Source of the DNA: Clostridiaceae bacterium
GTDB taxonomy: Bacteria; Bacillota; Clostridia; Lachnospirales; Lachnospiraceae
Length of the DNA: 23,560 nt
Reading direction: 5' to 3'
Assembly: GCA_902362725.1 (NCBI GenBank)
Contig: CABIXM010000034.1
Location: 1-23,560, forward strand
Each line of letters starts with the position of its first letter. Within the stretch, counting starts at the first letter, position 1. Of the stretch, positions 15,540 to 23,530 are shown piece after piece. The position numbers and the translations under genes were made by a program. Under the pieces are notes generated by a model. The model saw nothing but the letters and a program-made list of their open reading frames with translations, did no database searches and was not told where the DNA came from.

Positions 15540-15590
15540 ATTATACCCTGGACAAAAGAACAATGTCAACAAAAGTTCGGAACAATGTCA
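15540..15590 (-). promoter_or_regulatory. Promoter of the AAA-ATPase gene with paired direct repeats
   Basis: On the minus strand TTGACA (15564-15569) and TATAAT (15540-15545), both perfect consensus, are 18 bp apart. The 11-mer TGACATTGTTC occurs twice, at 15580-15590 and 15558-15568, exactly 22 bp apart, so both copies face the same side of the helix. The second overlaps the -35. This is the arrangement of an operator for a cooperative regulator. Confidence 0.75.
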
Positions 15591-15624
15591 TTGCAAAGTA
15601 GCATTATTCCCGCCGTCGTACACA

Positions 15625-15683
15625 GAAAAACCGGGAGGGACCGGCGAATGTTTCTTTCACTACGGTGTCCCTCCCGGTTTTTC
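15625..15683. terminator. Strong bidirectional terminator
   Basis: Perfect 17-bp arms (15625-15641 and 15667-15683) built on CCGGGAGGGAC, flanked by A5 and T5 runs. It lies just after the stop of the lipoprotein gene on the minus strand and insulates it from the AAA-ATPase promoter. Confidence 0.9.
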
Positions 15684-15689
15684 GTCCCC

Positions 15690-16310
15690 TTATTCTATCT
15701 CAAGCGCCGCCTGTTCCGCGGTCTTTACATACCCATCGCGGCTTTCCTCTGTCACCTCCTGTCCGAAGGCTATCACACGGATTCCCACGCCCCGGGCCGC
15801 CGAAAGCACGCTCTCCAGCGCTTCCTCGTGATTGGCGTGAATCGCAATTACGTCCACATTTTCTGCCACCAGCTCGTTCACGGCCAGCATCTGGTATTCG
15901 ATGGGGTTTACGTCACAGAGTACGAAGGTATGATAGGCCAGTTCCCGGGTCTCGGCGGCCTCGGTGGCAGATACGTCCGGGGTCTGGACGCTGAGTTCTG
16001 CGCCCAGACGGTCTGCCAGCTCCTGAAAGACTGCCTCCACGCTCTCATTCTCCGGATCGTCCCGGCTGGTCAGTATCAGACCGATACGTGAAATCTGTTC
16101 TCCGGCATCTGGATTTTCCTGTTCTATCGCTTCGAATTTATTCTCTGAGGCTTCTGACTCTGCCACTTTTTCCTGCCCGCAGCCTCTAAGAGGCCCACAC
16201 AGCAATATCCCCAGCAATGCGCATGCCAGCAGCATCTCCTGCATTCTGATGCTGCACCTGGTTCCGCATTCCGGATGCTCTGTCTGTTCTCGTTTCTTGT
16301 TTTTCCACAT
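15690..16310 (-). CDS. Short lipoprotein resembling a truncated sugar-type substrate-binding protein
   Basis: 206 residues. A hydrophobic stretch at about residues 26-40 ends in the lipobox-like LRGC (C44), so export and lipid anchoring are likely. The mature part (SRIGLILTSRDDPENESVEAVFQELADRLGAEL onward, with VDVIAIHANHEEALESVLSAARGVGIRVIAF) matches only the N-terminal half of a periplasmic-binding-protein type I fold, the LacI/ribose-binding kind, which usually spans ~270 residues. It may be a shortened paralogue or a decayed gene; it ends cleanly at a terminator. The start at 16310 has CAGGAAAA upstream and lies 8 bp after the methyltransferase stop, so the two are probably cotranscribed. 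Longer in-frame starts would overlap that gene. Confidence 0.65.
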   Translation of the reverse strand: MWKNKKREQTEHPECGTRCSIRMQEMLLACALLGILLCGPLRGCGQEKVAESEASENKFEAIEQENPDAGEQISRIGLILTSRDDPENESVEAVFQELADRLGAELSVQTPDVSATEAAETRELAYHTFVLCDVNPIEYQMLAVNELVAENVDVIAIHANHEEALESVLSAARGVGIRVIAFGQEVTEESRDGYVKTAEQAALEIE

Positions 16311-16318
16311 TTTTCCTG

Positions 16319-17806
16319 TTACCCTTCGTACCGTACCACCAGATACCAGGCATCTTCTTTTTCGCTGATGCGCCATTCTTTTTCCAGCTTCAGTCCCTTT
16401 GTTTCCCGTACCCAACGCTTTGCGTAGCCGCGATCATGGGCGTAGACGAAGAGGTAGGAGCCGGGGTTCAGGAGGGTTTCGGCACGTTCGAAGAGGGCAC
16501 GGTAGAGGCAGTCCACATCGTGGGCAGTGCGGTTTTTACCCTCTCCCGGCATATCGGTGATGATTTCATCAAATTTGTATTCGTGGTCGAAGTCACGCAT
16601 GTCTTTGTTGATGTAATGGGCCGGGACACCTGCTGCGGCTGCGTTTTCGCGGGCGGCTTTGATGGCCGGGCCGAAGACATCTATTCCGTAAAGGGTGTCG
16701 GCGTGTACGGCGTAGTTGCGCTCCAGGAGCAGGGTTCCCACGCCGCAGAAGGGATCCAGAACCCGGGCATTTTCTTTCAGGTAGGGTCTGGACAGTTCTG
16801 CCAGTACGGCTGCCAGGGCGGGCTGCATGGATGCGGCTACGCTGTGCTTCCGGTAAGCGAAGCGGTGATCCGGGAGGCCGGAGAATTTCAGTAACGGCAG
16901 GAAACCGCCGGACTTTTTCTCGATCAGACGCAGCTCGACTTCGTAGTCTGAGGTGTCGTTCAGCATCGTGCCGCCAGTCTCCAGCATCAGGCCGTCTGCC
17001 AGCTTTTTGGTGTAGCGGCTGCGCTCTTCCAGTGTCATTTTGCTGCGACACTCGATACGGAACTGCCAGGGCGCGCCGCCCTCATAATAGCGCTTCAGAA
17101 GTTCACGCAGGTTGGAGGCTGCCAGTTCTTTGGCAGCGTTTTCCCGGGAGATTTCGTCAATGTCCAGGCAGAACAGCATTTCCCGCCAGGTGCGGATGGA
17201 GAATAATTCCTTCAGGTCACCGTCTTTTACCCGCATGCCGGAGCCCATCAGGGTGACTTCGCCGCTGGTGATCTGCAGGGCGGTCAGCTCCCGGTATTCT
17301 TTCCAGGTGGTCAATATGACCTCGGAGGGCTCCTTCAGGCCAATGAAGCGGCGTTTCTTCGCGATCTCGTATTCGGATATCAGGCCGTTCAGGGCTTCCA
17401 GCTCTTCCCGCAGGTGTTTATCGTTCTCTGCCGTCCGCTTTTCCCCCAGAAGCAGGCGTCTGCGCTCTTTCAGGAACGGCAGCTGTTCTTCGCAGTCGCA
17501 GCCCTGGAGCGCCAGCAGATAGGCGCTTTTTACAAAGCGCTGATCTTCTTTCTCGTAGGCTTTAAGTAATGCATCCCGGCACTCGTCACGGCCCAGTAAT
17601 CCCAGCACCAGAGCCGCGTTTTTTCGAATCTTGGGATCTTCTGATTTTAACAGGGACAGCCAGAATTCCGGCTCTTTCTCGAACTGCTCATCCAGCCACA
17701 GGCCTGCTGCAGGGCCCTCTTTTTTGTCCCGCAGAAGTCCCCGCATGATAGACAGGCTCTGTCGTACGTCTTCTCCGCTTTTTATCTTTTCATATAAATT
17801 ATACAA
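16319..17806 (-). CDS. HEAT-repeat and THUMP-like Rossmann methyltransferase, probably RNA
   Basis: 495 residues. The N-terminal ~150 residues hold HEAT-like helices (DPKIRKNAALVLGLLG). A middle region resembles a THUMP-type RNA-binding domain (FRIECRSKM, YEVELRLIEKKSGGFLPLLKFSGLPDHRFAYRK in segments). The C-terminal Rossmann fold has the SAM loop DPFCGVGT (351-358) and YGIDVFGPAI. Motif IV reads TDMPGEG (about 417-423), where tRNA/rRNA guanine-N2 methyltransferases such as Trm11 or RlmL have DPPYG or NPPYG, so the second proline and aromatic residue are replaced. The start is a TTG at 17806, supported by GGAAGGAAA upstream; the next ATG in frame is 20 codons in. Target RNA unknown. Confidence 0.8.
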   Translation of the reverse strand: MYNLYEKIKSGEDVRQSLSIMRGLLRDKKEGPAAGLWLDEQFEKEPEFWLSLLKSEDPKIRKNAALVLGLLGRDECRDALLKAYEKEDQRFVKSAYLLALQGCDCEEQLPFLKERRRLLLGEKRTAENDKHLREELEALNGLISEYEIAKKRRFIGLKEPSEVILTTWKEYRELTALQITSGEVTLMGSGMRVKDGDLKELFSIRTWREMLFCLDIDEISRENAAKELAASNLRELLKRYYEGGAPWQFRIECRSKMTLEERSRYTKKLADGLMLETGGTMLNDTSDYEVELRLIEKKSGGFLPLLKFSGLPDHRFAYRKHSVAASMQPALAAVLAELSRPYLKENARVLDPFCGVGTLLLERNYAVHADTLYGIDVFGPAIKAARENAAAAGVPAHYINKDMRDFDHEYKFDEIITDMPGEGKNRTAHDVDCLYRALFERAETLLNPGSYLFVYAHDRGYAKRWVRETKGLKLEKEWRISEKEDAWYLVVRYEG

Positions 17807-17851
17807 GGTTTTCGTTTCCTTCCTAATTAAGTTGTTTTCACATTTATGGCT

Positions 17852-17880
17852 ATTCTACCATATTTGTGTTTCCCTGCCAA
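17852..17880 (-). promoter_or_regulatory. Promoter of the methyltransferase gene
   Basis: TTGGCA (17875-17880) and TAGAAT (17852-17857) with 17-bp spacing on the minus strand, about 45 bp before the TTG start. It also supports the TTG as start, because no other start lies between. Confidence 0.7.
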
Positions 17881-17897
17881 CGTTTTTAGGTATGAAA

Positions 17898-17968
17898 GAG
17901 AATCCTGCTTCGCAGGATTCTCCGCCTGCGGCGGGTCGCCTAAGCGACATACTACCTCTCCGCCGCAG
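17898..17968. repeat. Compound palindromic element
   Basis: A perfect 11-bp hairpin with a TTC loop (GAGAATCCTGC 17898-17908, partner 17912-17922) is followed by a second stem CTGCGGCGG (17926-17934) with CCGCCGCAG (17960-17968), which encloses GTCGC/GCGAC (17935-17939, 17944-17948). It lies downstream of the GNAT gene on the minus strand and could end its transcription, but no long T tract follows. It looks like an interspersed palindromic repeat. Confidence 0.6.
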
Positions 17969-18059
17969 TGCGCTCCTGCCCGGAGGACTTTTTTATGTAA
18001 TAGGGGATTCCATAGGAATTTCCTAATCCTATTTTATCCGGCCACTCTGCTCCCAAATC

Positions 18060-18893
18060 TCAAACCTCTTCTCTGCTCTCCGCTCTCCGAAGATAGCGGC
18101 GCATAGTCTTTCCTTTCCACCTGAAGCTCTGTATCAGGGAAAAGCCGAGCTTTCCGAGAAGTGCCCGGGACGCGGTATTCTCTTCCTCCACATAAGCGCT
18201 GATCTGTGGAAATTGCAGCACCTGATCCCCGTAGGACAGCACAGCCCGACAGGCTTCCTCCGCATATCCCTGTCTTCGGTATTCCACATCCGTCAGATAT
18301 CCCAGATCCAGCTCAGTGAAATCCAGATAGTCAGCCACGCCGAAGCCGCAACGGCCGATAAGCCGTCCGCTTTTCTTCTCGAACACCAGCCACATGCCGC
18401 ACTGATACAGGCCGTACATATACGCGATGTAGGCTTTTGCCTCCTCTTCTTCCATCCCATCGTACCCGTTCTTCCGACATAAAGCATTCAGCGCAGGCAG
18501 ATCCGAAAGGCTCATTTCCCGGATCCGAAGCCGCCCGGTCTCCGCGATAGTCACCGGGAGCCCCAGGGCCCTGGTATGTACCTCTTCAAGAAAGGTCCGG
18601 TCAATCTCCTCGAAGCCCTCCAGCAGAATCCGACAGCCGGAAAGACGCTCTTTCGTCCGCCCCGGATTCAGATAACCGATGCAGAAGAATCCCCCATCCC
18701 GGGCAATTCTTTCATCCTCATCCGTCTCCACCAGACAGAGCAGCTCCTCCGGCGCGCCGAGACTTTCCGCCGCCTTCTGAAGCATGGCCGCGCCGCTCCC
18801 CGGCGCCAGTTTTCTCCACGGCAGACCGCATGCCGTCAAGTGATACTCCAGCAGCTCCGTATGGGAAGCCTGCATGATAAGCCCCTTCAACAT
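18060..18893 (-). CDS. GNAT family N-acetyltransferase, two-part
   Basis: About 277 residues. The C-terminal ~150 residues form a RimJ/RimL-like GNAT domain: LRIREMSLSDLPALNALC, then GRCGFGVADYLDFTELDLGYLTDV and the acetyl-CoA loop RRQGYAEEACRAVL, ending NTASRALLGKLGFSLI. The N-terminal ~115 residues are a separate region without clear motifs (LLEYHLTACGLPWRKLAPGSG, LCLVETDED). I chose the ATG at 18893, preceded by AGGAACG; the ATG at 18923 overlaps the rarA stop but has its ribosome site too close. The gene follows rarA directly and is probably cotranscribed. Substrate unknown. Confidence 0.82.
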   Translation of the reverse strand: MLKGLIMQASHTELLEYHLTACGLPWRKLAPGSGAAMLQKAAESLGAPEELLCLVETDEDERIARDGGFFCIGYLNPGRTKERLSGCRILLEGFEEIDRTFLEEVHTRALGLPVTIAETGRLRIREMSLSDLPALNALCRKNGYDGMEEEEAKAYIAYMYGLYQCGMWLVFEKKSGRLIGRCGFGVADYLDFTELDLGYLTDVEYRRQGYAEEACRAVLSYGDQVLQFPQISAYVEEENTASRALLGKLGFSLIQSFRWKGKTMRRYLRRAESREEV

Positions 18894-18915
18894 CGTTCCT
18901 GATGTTCCTTTCTGC

Positions 18916-20235
18916 TTATTCATTTCCTTTGATTTTCCGAAAACGCTCTTTGATCTGCCGCTCATAGCCGTTGTCCGACAGCTCATAGAACTTCTCGCCC
19001 AGCACCTCGTCAGGCAGATACTGCTGCTCCACATAATGATTCGGGTAATCGTGGGCATATTTGTAGCCTGTGCCGTGTCCCAGCTTGCCCGCGCCCGGAT
19101 AATGGGCGTCCTGCAGATGGGGCGGCACGCTGGTGCGCTTCGTCTTCACCGACTCCATGGCCGCCGAGATGGCATTCACCGCCGAATTACTCTTGGGTGC
19201 GCAGGCCACATAGGAAGCCGCCTGGGCCAGTATAATCTGTGCTTCCGGGAAACCGATGCGCTCCACGGCCTGTGCCGCTGAGACGGCCACCGTCAGCGCC
19301 ATGGGATCCGCGTTTCCCACATCCTCGGAGGCGCAGATCATGATTCTGCGGGCGATGAACCGCTCATCCTCCCCCGCGTAAATCATTTTTGCCAGATAAT
19401 AGACCGCCGCGTCCGGATCGGAACCGCGCATGCTCTTGATGAATGCAGAAATGGTATCGTAGTGATTATCGCCAGTCTTATCGTAGCGGACCGTCCGCTT
19501 CTGGATACACTCGGCCATCACTTCCTGTGTCAGGTGAATCCGTCCGTCTTCGGACTGTTCCGTGGTCAGTACACCCAGCTCCACCGCGTTCAGGGCTGAC
19601 CGGGCGTCGCCCCCCGCAATATCCGCCAGAAATTCCGCCGCGTCCTCCGTAATATCCGCCCCATACGAGCCCATTCCCCGCTCCGTATCGGTCAATGCCC
19701 GGTGAATCAGCTCCAGAATATCTGCCTTCTCCAGAGGCTTCAGCTCAAAGATGACCGAGCGGGACAATAGCGCCCCATTTACCTCAAAATACGGGTTTTC
19801 CGTGGTCGCCCCAATCAGAATCACTGTGCCGTCCTCCACAAAAGGAAGCAGATAGTCCTGCTGCCCCTTGTTGAACCGGTGAATCTCGTCCACAAACAGG
19901 ATTGTTTTGCGGCCATACATCCCCAGGTTATCCTTGGCCCGGTTCACCACCGCCTCCATATCCTTCTTGCCTGCCACGGTAGCGTTCAGCTGGGTAAAAT
20001 CCGCCCGGGTTGTATTGGCGATGACCCGCGCAATCGTCGTCTTGCCGGTACCCGGCGGTCCATAGAAAATCAGGGAACTCAGCTTGTCAGCCCGGATGGC
20101 CCGGTAAAGCAGCTTGTCCTTCCCCAGAATATGCTTCTGCCCCACGATCTCATCCAGGGTCCGGGGGCGCAGGCGGGACGCCAGCGGCGCCTCCTGCTTC
20201 TGTGTATTTTCCCGCATATAATCAAATAAATCCAT
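18916..20235 (-). CDS. rarA: Replication-associated recombination protein A (RarA/MgsA AAA ATPase)
   Basis: 439 residues, the usual RarA length. The N-terminus MDLFDYMRENTQ leads to LASRLRPRTLDEIVGQKHILG, a RarA hallmark. Walker A is GPPGTGKTT (59-67), Walker B ILFVDEIHRF (D116, E117) and sensor 1 ILIGATTENP. The C-terminal part (SAFIKSMRGSDPDAAVYYLAKM, then ARRIMICASEDVGNADP) is the conserved tetramerisation domain. RarA acts at stalled replication forks in the cytoplasm. The ATG at 20235 has AGGAG 8 bp upstream; an in-frame ATG 48 codons further upstream is ruled out by that site and by conservation. Confidence 0.97.
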   Translation of the reverse strand: MDLFDYMRENTQKQEAPLASRLRPRTLDEIVGQKHILGKDKLLYRAIRADKLSSLIFYGPPGTGKTTIARVIANTTRADFTQLNATVAGKKDMEAVVNRAKDNLGMYGRKTILFVDEIHRFNKGQQDYLLPFVEDGTVILIGATTENPYFEVNGALLSRSVIFELKPLEKADILELIHRALTDTERGMGSYGADITEDAAEFLADIAGGDARSALNAVELGVLTTEQSEDGRIHLTQEVMAECIQKRTVRYDKTGDNHYDTISAFIKSMRGSDPDAAVYYLAKMIYAGEDERFIARRIMICASEDVGNADPMALTVAVSAAQAVERIGFPEAQIILAQAASYVACAPKSNSAVNAISAAMESVKTKRTSVPPHLQDAHYPGAGKLGHGTGYKYAHDYPNHYVEQQYLPDEVLGEKFYELSDNGYERQIKERFRKIKGNE

Positions 20236-20290
20236 CGATATCTCTCCTGTTCCGGAATTTTTCTCTCTGATATTCCACGCTCTGCTTCTC

Positions 20291-20319
20291 ATTATGACGA
20301 AAAAATCCGGCTCCGTCAA
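20291..20319 (-). promoter_or_regulatory. Promoter of rarA
   Basis: TTGACG (20314-20319) and CATAAT (20291-20296) are 17 bp apart on the minus strand, about 55 bp before the rarA ATG. Confidence 0.6.
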
Positions 20320-20375
20320 TGGCGATATCCATATTTTCCACATCTTAAAACGCCTGCGTCTCTCACCGAAAAGAC

Positions 20376-20409
20376 GCAAAAAGAGCTGTCTGCTACGACA
20401 GCCCTCTTT
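20376..20409 (-). terminator. Terminator of the aspartate kinase gene
   Basis: On the minus strand AAGAGGGCTGTC pairs with GACAGCTCTT around a short loop, followed by TTTTT. It begins within a few bases of the aspartate kinase stop and separates it from rarA. Confidence 0.85.
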
Positions 20410-20411
20410 CC

Positions 20412-21731
20412 TTACATCTGGGTCAGAACAAAAATATCATAAATCGCTTTGATTGCAGCCTCAAAATCCCGATTTTCCACACCGATGATAATATTCAGCT
20501 CACTGGATCCCTGATCGATCATCTTCACATTCACATTGGCATGGGCCAGCGCGGAGAAGATTCTTCCGGCTGTTCCCCGGGTGGACTTCATGCCCCGTCC
20601 TACTACGGCAATCAGAGCAAGATCCGACTCCATTTCCACGAAATCCGGAGATACTGCCCGATGAATTCCCGCAATCACCTGCTGCTCCTTTTCTTCAAAT
20701 TCATCCTGATGCACATAGACGGTCAGTGTGTCGATTCCGGAAGGAATATGCTCAAAGCTGATGCCCTGATCTTCAAATACCTGCAGGACTTTCCGTCCGA
20801 AGCCAATTTCACTGTTCATCATGGATTTTTCAATATTAATAGAGCAGAAACCTTTCTTTCCCGCAATCCCTGTGATGGTGTATTTGGGCTTTCTGCAGGT
20901 GCTCTCCACGATAAAGGTTCCCTTATCCTCCGGGTGGTTCGTATTGCGGATGTTGATGGAGATTCCTTCTTTTCTGACCGGGAAAATAGCCTCCTCATGA
21001 AGAACCGTCGCTCCCATATAAGATAACTCACGAAGCTCTCGATAGGTAATCGTCTCGATCACAGCCGGATTCTCCACGATCCTCGGATCGGTCACCAGAA
21101 AACCGGATACATCGGTCCAGTTCTCATACAGATCCGCCATAATCGCCTTGGCTACCAGCGAACCGGTCACATCGGAACCTCCTCTGGAAAAGGTTCGTAC
21201 CTTTCCGCTATCCTCAGCGCCGTAAAATCCAGGGATAACCGCTTTTTCACATTTTGCCAGTCTTTTTCCGAGAAGCTTGTTGGTCTTTTCTGCCTCCAGA
21301 ACTCCATTCTTATCAAACCGGATCACTTCTGCCGCATCCACAAACTCATATCCCAGATAAGCTGCCATAACTTTACCATTCAGGAATTCTCCTCTGGACG
21401 CAGCATACTCTTTTCCCGCATGTGCGGAAAAATCAGCCGCAATCTGCTCAAATTCCCGTTCCAGGGACAGGTCCAAAGAAAGCCCCTTTATAATCTCCTC
21501 AAAGCGCTCCTTAATAGCCTGAAGCTTTCCGGAAAACTCTTCCCCTGCTTCCGCAGCCTCATAGCAGGCATACAGCATATCCGTTACCTTGGTGTCTCCG
21601 TTAAAGCGCTTTCCCGGCGCAGACGGCACCACATATCTGCGGCTTTCTTCACTTCTGATGATCTCTCCTACCTTCTTAAACTGTTCCGCATTGGCCAGAG
21701 AGCTTCCTCCAAATTTTACAACTTTTTTCAT
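20412..21731 (-). CDS. lysC: Aspartate kinase
   Basis: 439 residues, monofunctional. The N-terminal kinase domain starts KKVVKFGGSSLANAEQF, with the nucleotide and substrate motifs FSRGGSDVTGSLVAKA and WTDVSGFLVTDPR. The C-terminal ~140 residues hold two ACT domains (ITGIAGKKGFCSINIEKS and LALIAVVGRGMKSTRG segments), which sense end-product amino acids. The enzyme phosphorylates aspartate in the first step toward lysine, threonine and methionine. Length and layout are those of the lysine/threonine-responsive class such as B. subtilis YclM, so the symbol is generic. It has its own promoter and terminator. I found no lysine riboswitch in front of it. Confidence 0.95.
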   Translation of the reverse strand: MKKVVKFGGSSLANAEQFKKVGEIIRSEESRRYVVPSAPGKRFNGDTKVTDMLYACYEAAEAGEEFSGKLQAIKERFEEIIKGLSLDLSLEREFEQIAADFSAHAGKEYAASRGEFLNGKVMAAYLGYEFVDAAEVIRFDKNGVLEAEKTNKLLGKRLAKCEKAVIPGFYGAEDSGKVRTFSRGGSDVTGSLVAKAIMADLYENWTDVSGFLVTDPRIVENPAVIETITYRELRELSYMGATVLHEEAIFPVRKEGISINIRNTNHPEDKGTFIVESTCRKPKYTITGIAGKKGFCSINIEKSMMNSEIGFGRKVLQVFEDQGISFEHIPSGIDTLTVYVHQDEFEEKEQQVIAGIHRAVSPDFVEMESDLALIAVVGRGMKSTRGTAGRIFSALAHANVNVKMIDQGSSELNIIIGVENRDFEAAIKAIYDIFVLTQM

Positions 21732-21774
21732 AATGATAACGACTCCTCATAGCTTTATAGAATACACTGAGGTT

Positions 21775-21803
21775 ATTTTAAAAAAAAGTGGCAGAATTTG
21801 CAA
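21775..21803 (-). promoter_or_regulatory. Promoter of the aspartate kinase gene
   Basis: TTGCAA (21798-21803) and TAAAAT (21775-21780) with exactly 17 bp between, on the minus strand. The untranslated leader is only about 37 nt and includes GAGGAG, which leaves no room for a riboswitch downstream of this promoter. Confidence 0.7.
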
Positions 21804-21820
21804 GTGTTTCTTTTTAAAAT

Positions 21821-21850
21821 CAAGCGAACCCAAACACGATGTTACGCTTG
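21821..21850 (-). terminator. Weak hairpin upstream of the lysC promoter
   Basis: CAAGCG (21821-21826) and CGCTTG (21845-21850) form a stem; on the minus strand ATTTT follows it. It may end the transcript of the acetyltransferase operon 148 bp after its stop. The stem is short, so this is tentative. The rest of 21851-21997 shows no feature. Confidence 0.35.
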
Positions 21851-21997
21851 GGATTTTATGCACTCATTCCAGACTCATCTCAGCAAATCAGACCATCGGT
21901 ATCCAGCAGTGCGTATTTTTTCATTAAAATTTTCTCCATTTCATTTGATAACATTATGTTGCGACTCAAAAACAACACAAAAAATTGCGGAGTAAAA

Positions 21998-22744
21998 TCA
22001 GTTTTTCAAACCAGCCAGCGTCAGGAATTTTTTATCTGACAGAATACTCTGTGTCAGAAACTGACCGTCCCGAAACAGAGCATAGGTCGTGACCGGTGCA
22101 GGTACATTCTGTGCAGATTCTTTGTCCGTGATATGGATAGTCTTGAACGGGATACCATGTTCCTTCGCCGCCTGCTGTACCCTCGGCACCCAATAATAGG
22201 TATACGGACACTGATCGGTATAATAAAGAACAAAGCCTGCTTCCTTAACCATCGGATGTTTCGCGCATTCCTTGAAATGCGGCGGCTGTGCACCCGATTC
22301 AATGGGAAGATACATAAGATTGATTCCGCAGTCGGACAGGTCTGCCACACGGAACCCCTTGTAAGCAAGAAATTTCGGATCAGCGAGAAATTCCCGCTTC
22401 CGTCCTTCTGCACACAGAATACAAAGACCTTTCTTTCCCTGAGCCTTAGCGTCACGGATACACGTCTCCAACAGATCGTTCGAGTATCCGTGTCCCTTCA
22501 TGGAACCGGATACCCATAGGCAGTTCATGTAAAGATAACCCTCTGCCGCAATAGGCACCCAGGCATTTTCGGCCGGTATGTATTCGATAAAGCATTTACC
22601 GCGCTCTGCGCTGCGATAAAAAACAAGTCCATCATCAAAGCGTTGCCTCAGCCATTCCTTTTTTGCGACACTCTGCTTGCCGGACATGGCGCAGCAGATA
22701 TGTTCCTTATCAATATTTTCTTTTGTAATCCGAAGATAGTTCAT
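21998..22744 (-). CDS. GNAT acetyltransferase with YoaP-like C-terminal domain
   Basis: 248 residues. The N-terminal ~150 residues form a GNAT-like domain with GYLYMNCLWVSGSMKGHGYS, where the acetyl-CoA-binding turn is SMKGHGYSNDLL. The C-terminal ~95 residues (HPMVKEAGFVLYYTDQCPYTYYWVPRVQ, then APVTTYALFRDGQFLTQSILSDKKF) match the YoaP-like domain, a thioredoxin-like unit with a single visible Cys in DQCPYT. The strong site AGGAGG precedes the ATG, and the gene lies 25 bp after the upstream acetyltransferase, so it is the second gene of an operon. Substrate unknown. Confidence 0.88.
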   Translation of the reverse strand: MNYLRITKENIDKEHICCAMSGKQSVAKKEWLRQRFDDGLVFYRSAERGKCFIEYIPAENAWVPIAAEGYLYMNCLWVSGSMKGHGYSNDLLETCIRDAKAQGKKGLCILCAEGRKREFLADPKFLAYKGFRVADLSDCGINLMYLPIESGAQPPHFKECAKHPMVKEAGFVLYYTDQCPYTYYWVPRVQQAAKEHGIPFKTIHITDKESAQNVPAPVTTYALFRDGQFLTQSILSDKKFLTLAGLKN

Positions 22745-22769
22745 CCGTTATTCCTCCTGTTTAACACAG

Positions 22770-23387
22770 CTATCCAGGCAGCTTCTGCTTCTCTTTTGCC
22801 AGGAAAGTGGCTTCAAACTGCTCAAAGCCCTCCGGATCTTTCTCACAGACAAAATACCCTTCGGGGTCTTTGTAAGTGCCGGAGACGCCGTCCAGAAATC
22901 CGGGTTTCAGTTCTTTGATGAGAAAATAGTCCGCCTCCGGGTCGTCGGCATAACGCACGCCCTTGGTTTTGGCCGGAACAAAGCCAGATTTGCCGTAAAA
23001 GTCAATATTGCCGGTAATAGCAAGCGCTCCTGCACCCATTTTCCTGGCTTTTCCCATGGAATAGTCGAGCAGCTGCTTTCCGTAGCCCTGCCGCTTGTAT
23101 GCGGGTGCGATGCCGATGGGGCCGAAGGTCATGATCGGTAGGGTTCGCCCATCGTCACAGTCGATCTCCGACCGCACATAGATGACCTGCCCGATCAGCT
23201 CACCGCCCAGTTCCATCACAAAATCCAGCTCCGGCACAAATGCCGGGTCATCCCGATAACAATGCAGCACATAGTGCTCCATACAGCCGGGCCGGTAAAC
23301 ATTCCAGAATGCCTCACGGGTCAGATTTTCAACAGCTCTGTAATCTTCTTTCGTTTCCAGACGTATGGTAACATTCTTTTCTGACAT
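22770..23387 (-). CDS. YhbS-like GNAT N-acetyltransferase
   Basis: 205 residues. IRLETKEDYRAVENLTREAFW opens a GNAT domain, with VMELGGELIGQVIYVRSEI, TFGPIGIAPAYKRQGYGKQLLDY (acetyl-CoA loop RQGYGK) and ITGNIDFYGKSGFVPA. The C-terminal ~60 residues extend beyond the minimal domain, as in YhbS. The ATG is preceded by AGAGGAG. It heads a two-gene operon with the YoaP-like acetyltransferase. Acceptor substrate unknown. Confidence 0.88.
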   Translation of the reverse strand: MSEKNVTIRLETKEDYRAVENLTREAFWNVYRPGCMEHYVLHCYRDDPAFVPELDFVMELGGELIGQVIYVRSEIDCDDGRTLPIMTFGPIGIAPAYKRQGYGKQLLDYSMGKARKMGAGALAITGNIDFYGKSGFVPAKTKGVRYADDPEADYFLIKELKPGFLDGVSGTYKDPEGYFVCEKDPEGFEQFEATFLAKEKQKLPG

Positions 23388-23479
23388 GATGTTTCTCCTC
23401 TCTTATTTCTTATCTCTTAATCAAGAAGCCTTCTTTTCTGCCGATTTTGGGAACGATGGCGGCCTGCTTCTTCATAAAA

Positions 23480-23530
23480 AATAGGCTTCGCCTATTCAAC
23501 TCCCCTGCCCCTCATTCTTGAGGGGTGGGG
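23480..23530. terminator. Tandem hairpins at the window edge
   Basis: Two hairpins: AATAGGC/GCCTATT with a TTC loop (23480-23496), which on the minus strand is followed by TTTT, and CCCCTCA/TGAGGGG (23508-23514, 23519-23525) with an outer CCCC/GGGG stem (23502-23505, 23527-23530), followed on the plus strand by a T-rich run. They probably terminate a minus-strand gene that lies beyond the window. Confidence 0.6.

Noticed and set aside
21732..21997. Possible lysine riboswitch before the aspartate kinase gene
   Set aside because: The conserved lysine riboswitch core segments are not visible, and the predicted promoter leaves only about 37 nt of leader.
23410..23475. 21-codon minus-strand frame just before the YhbS-like gene
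   Set aside because: It reads MKKQAAIVPKIGRKEGFLIKR but has no ribosome site and starts at the foot of a hairpin. It could be a remnant of a gene tail; not supportable as a gene.
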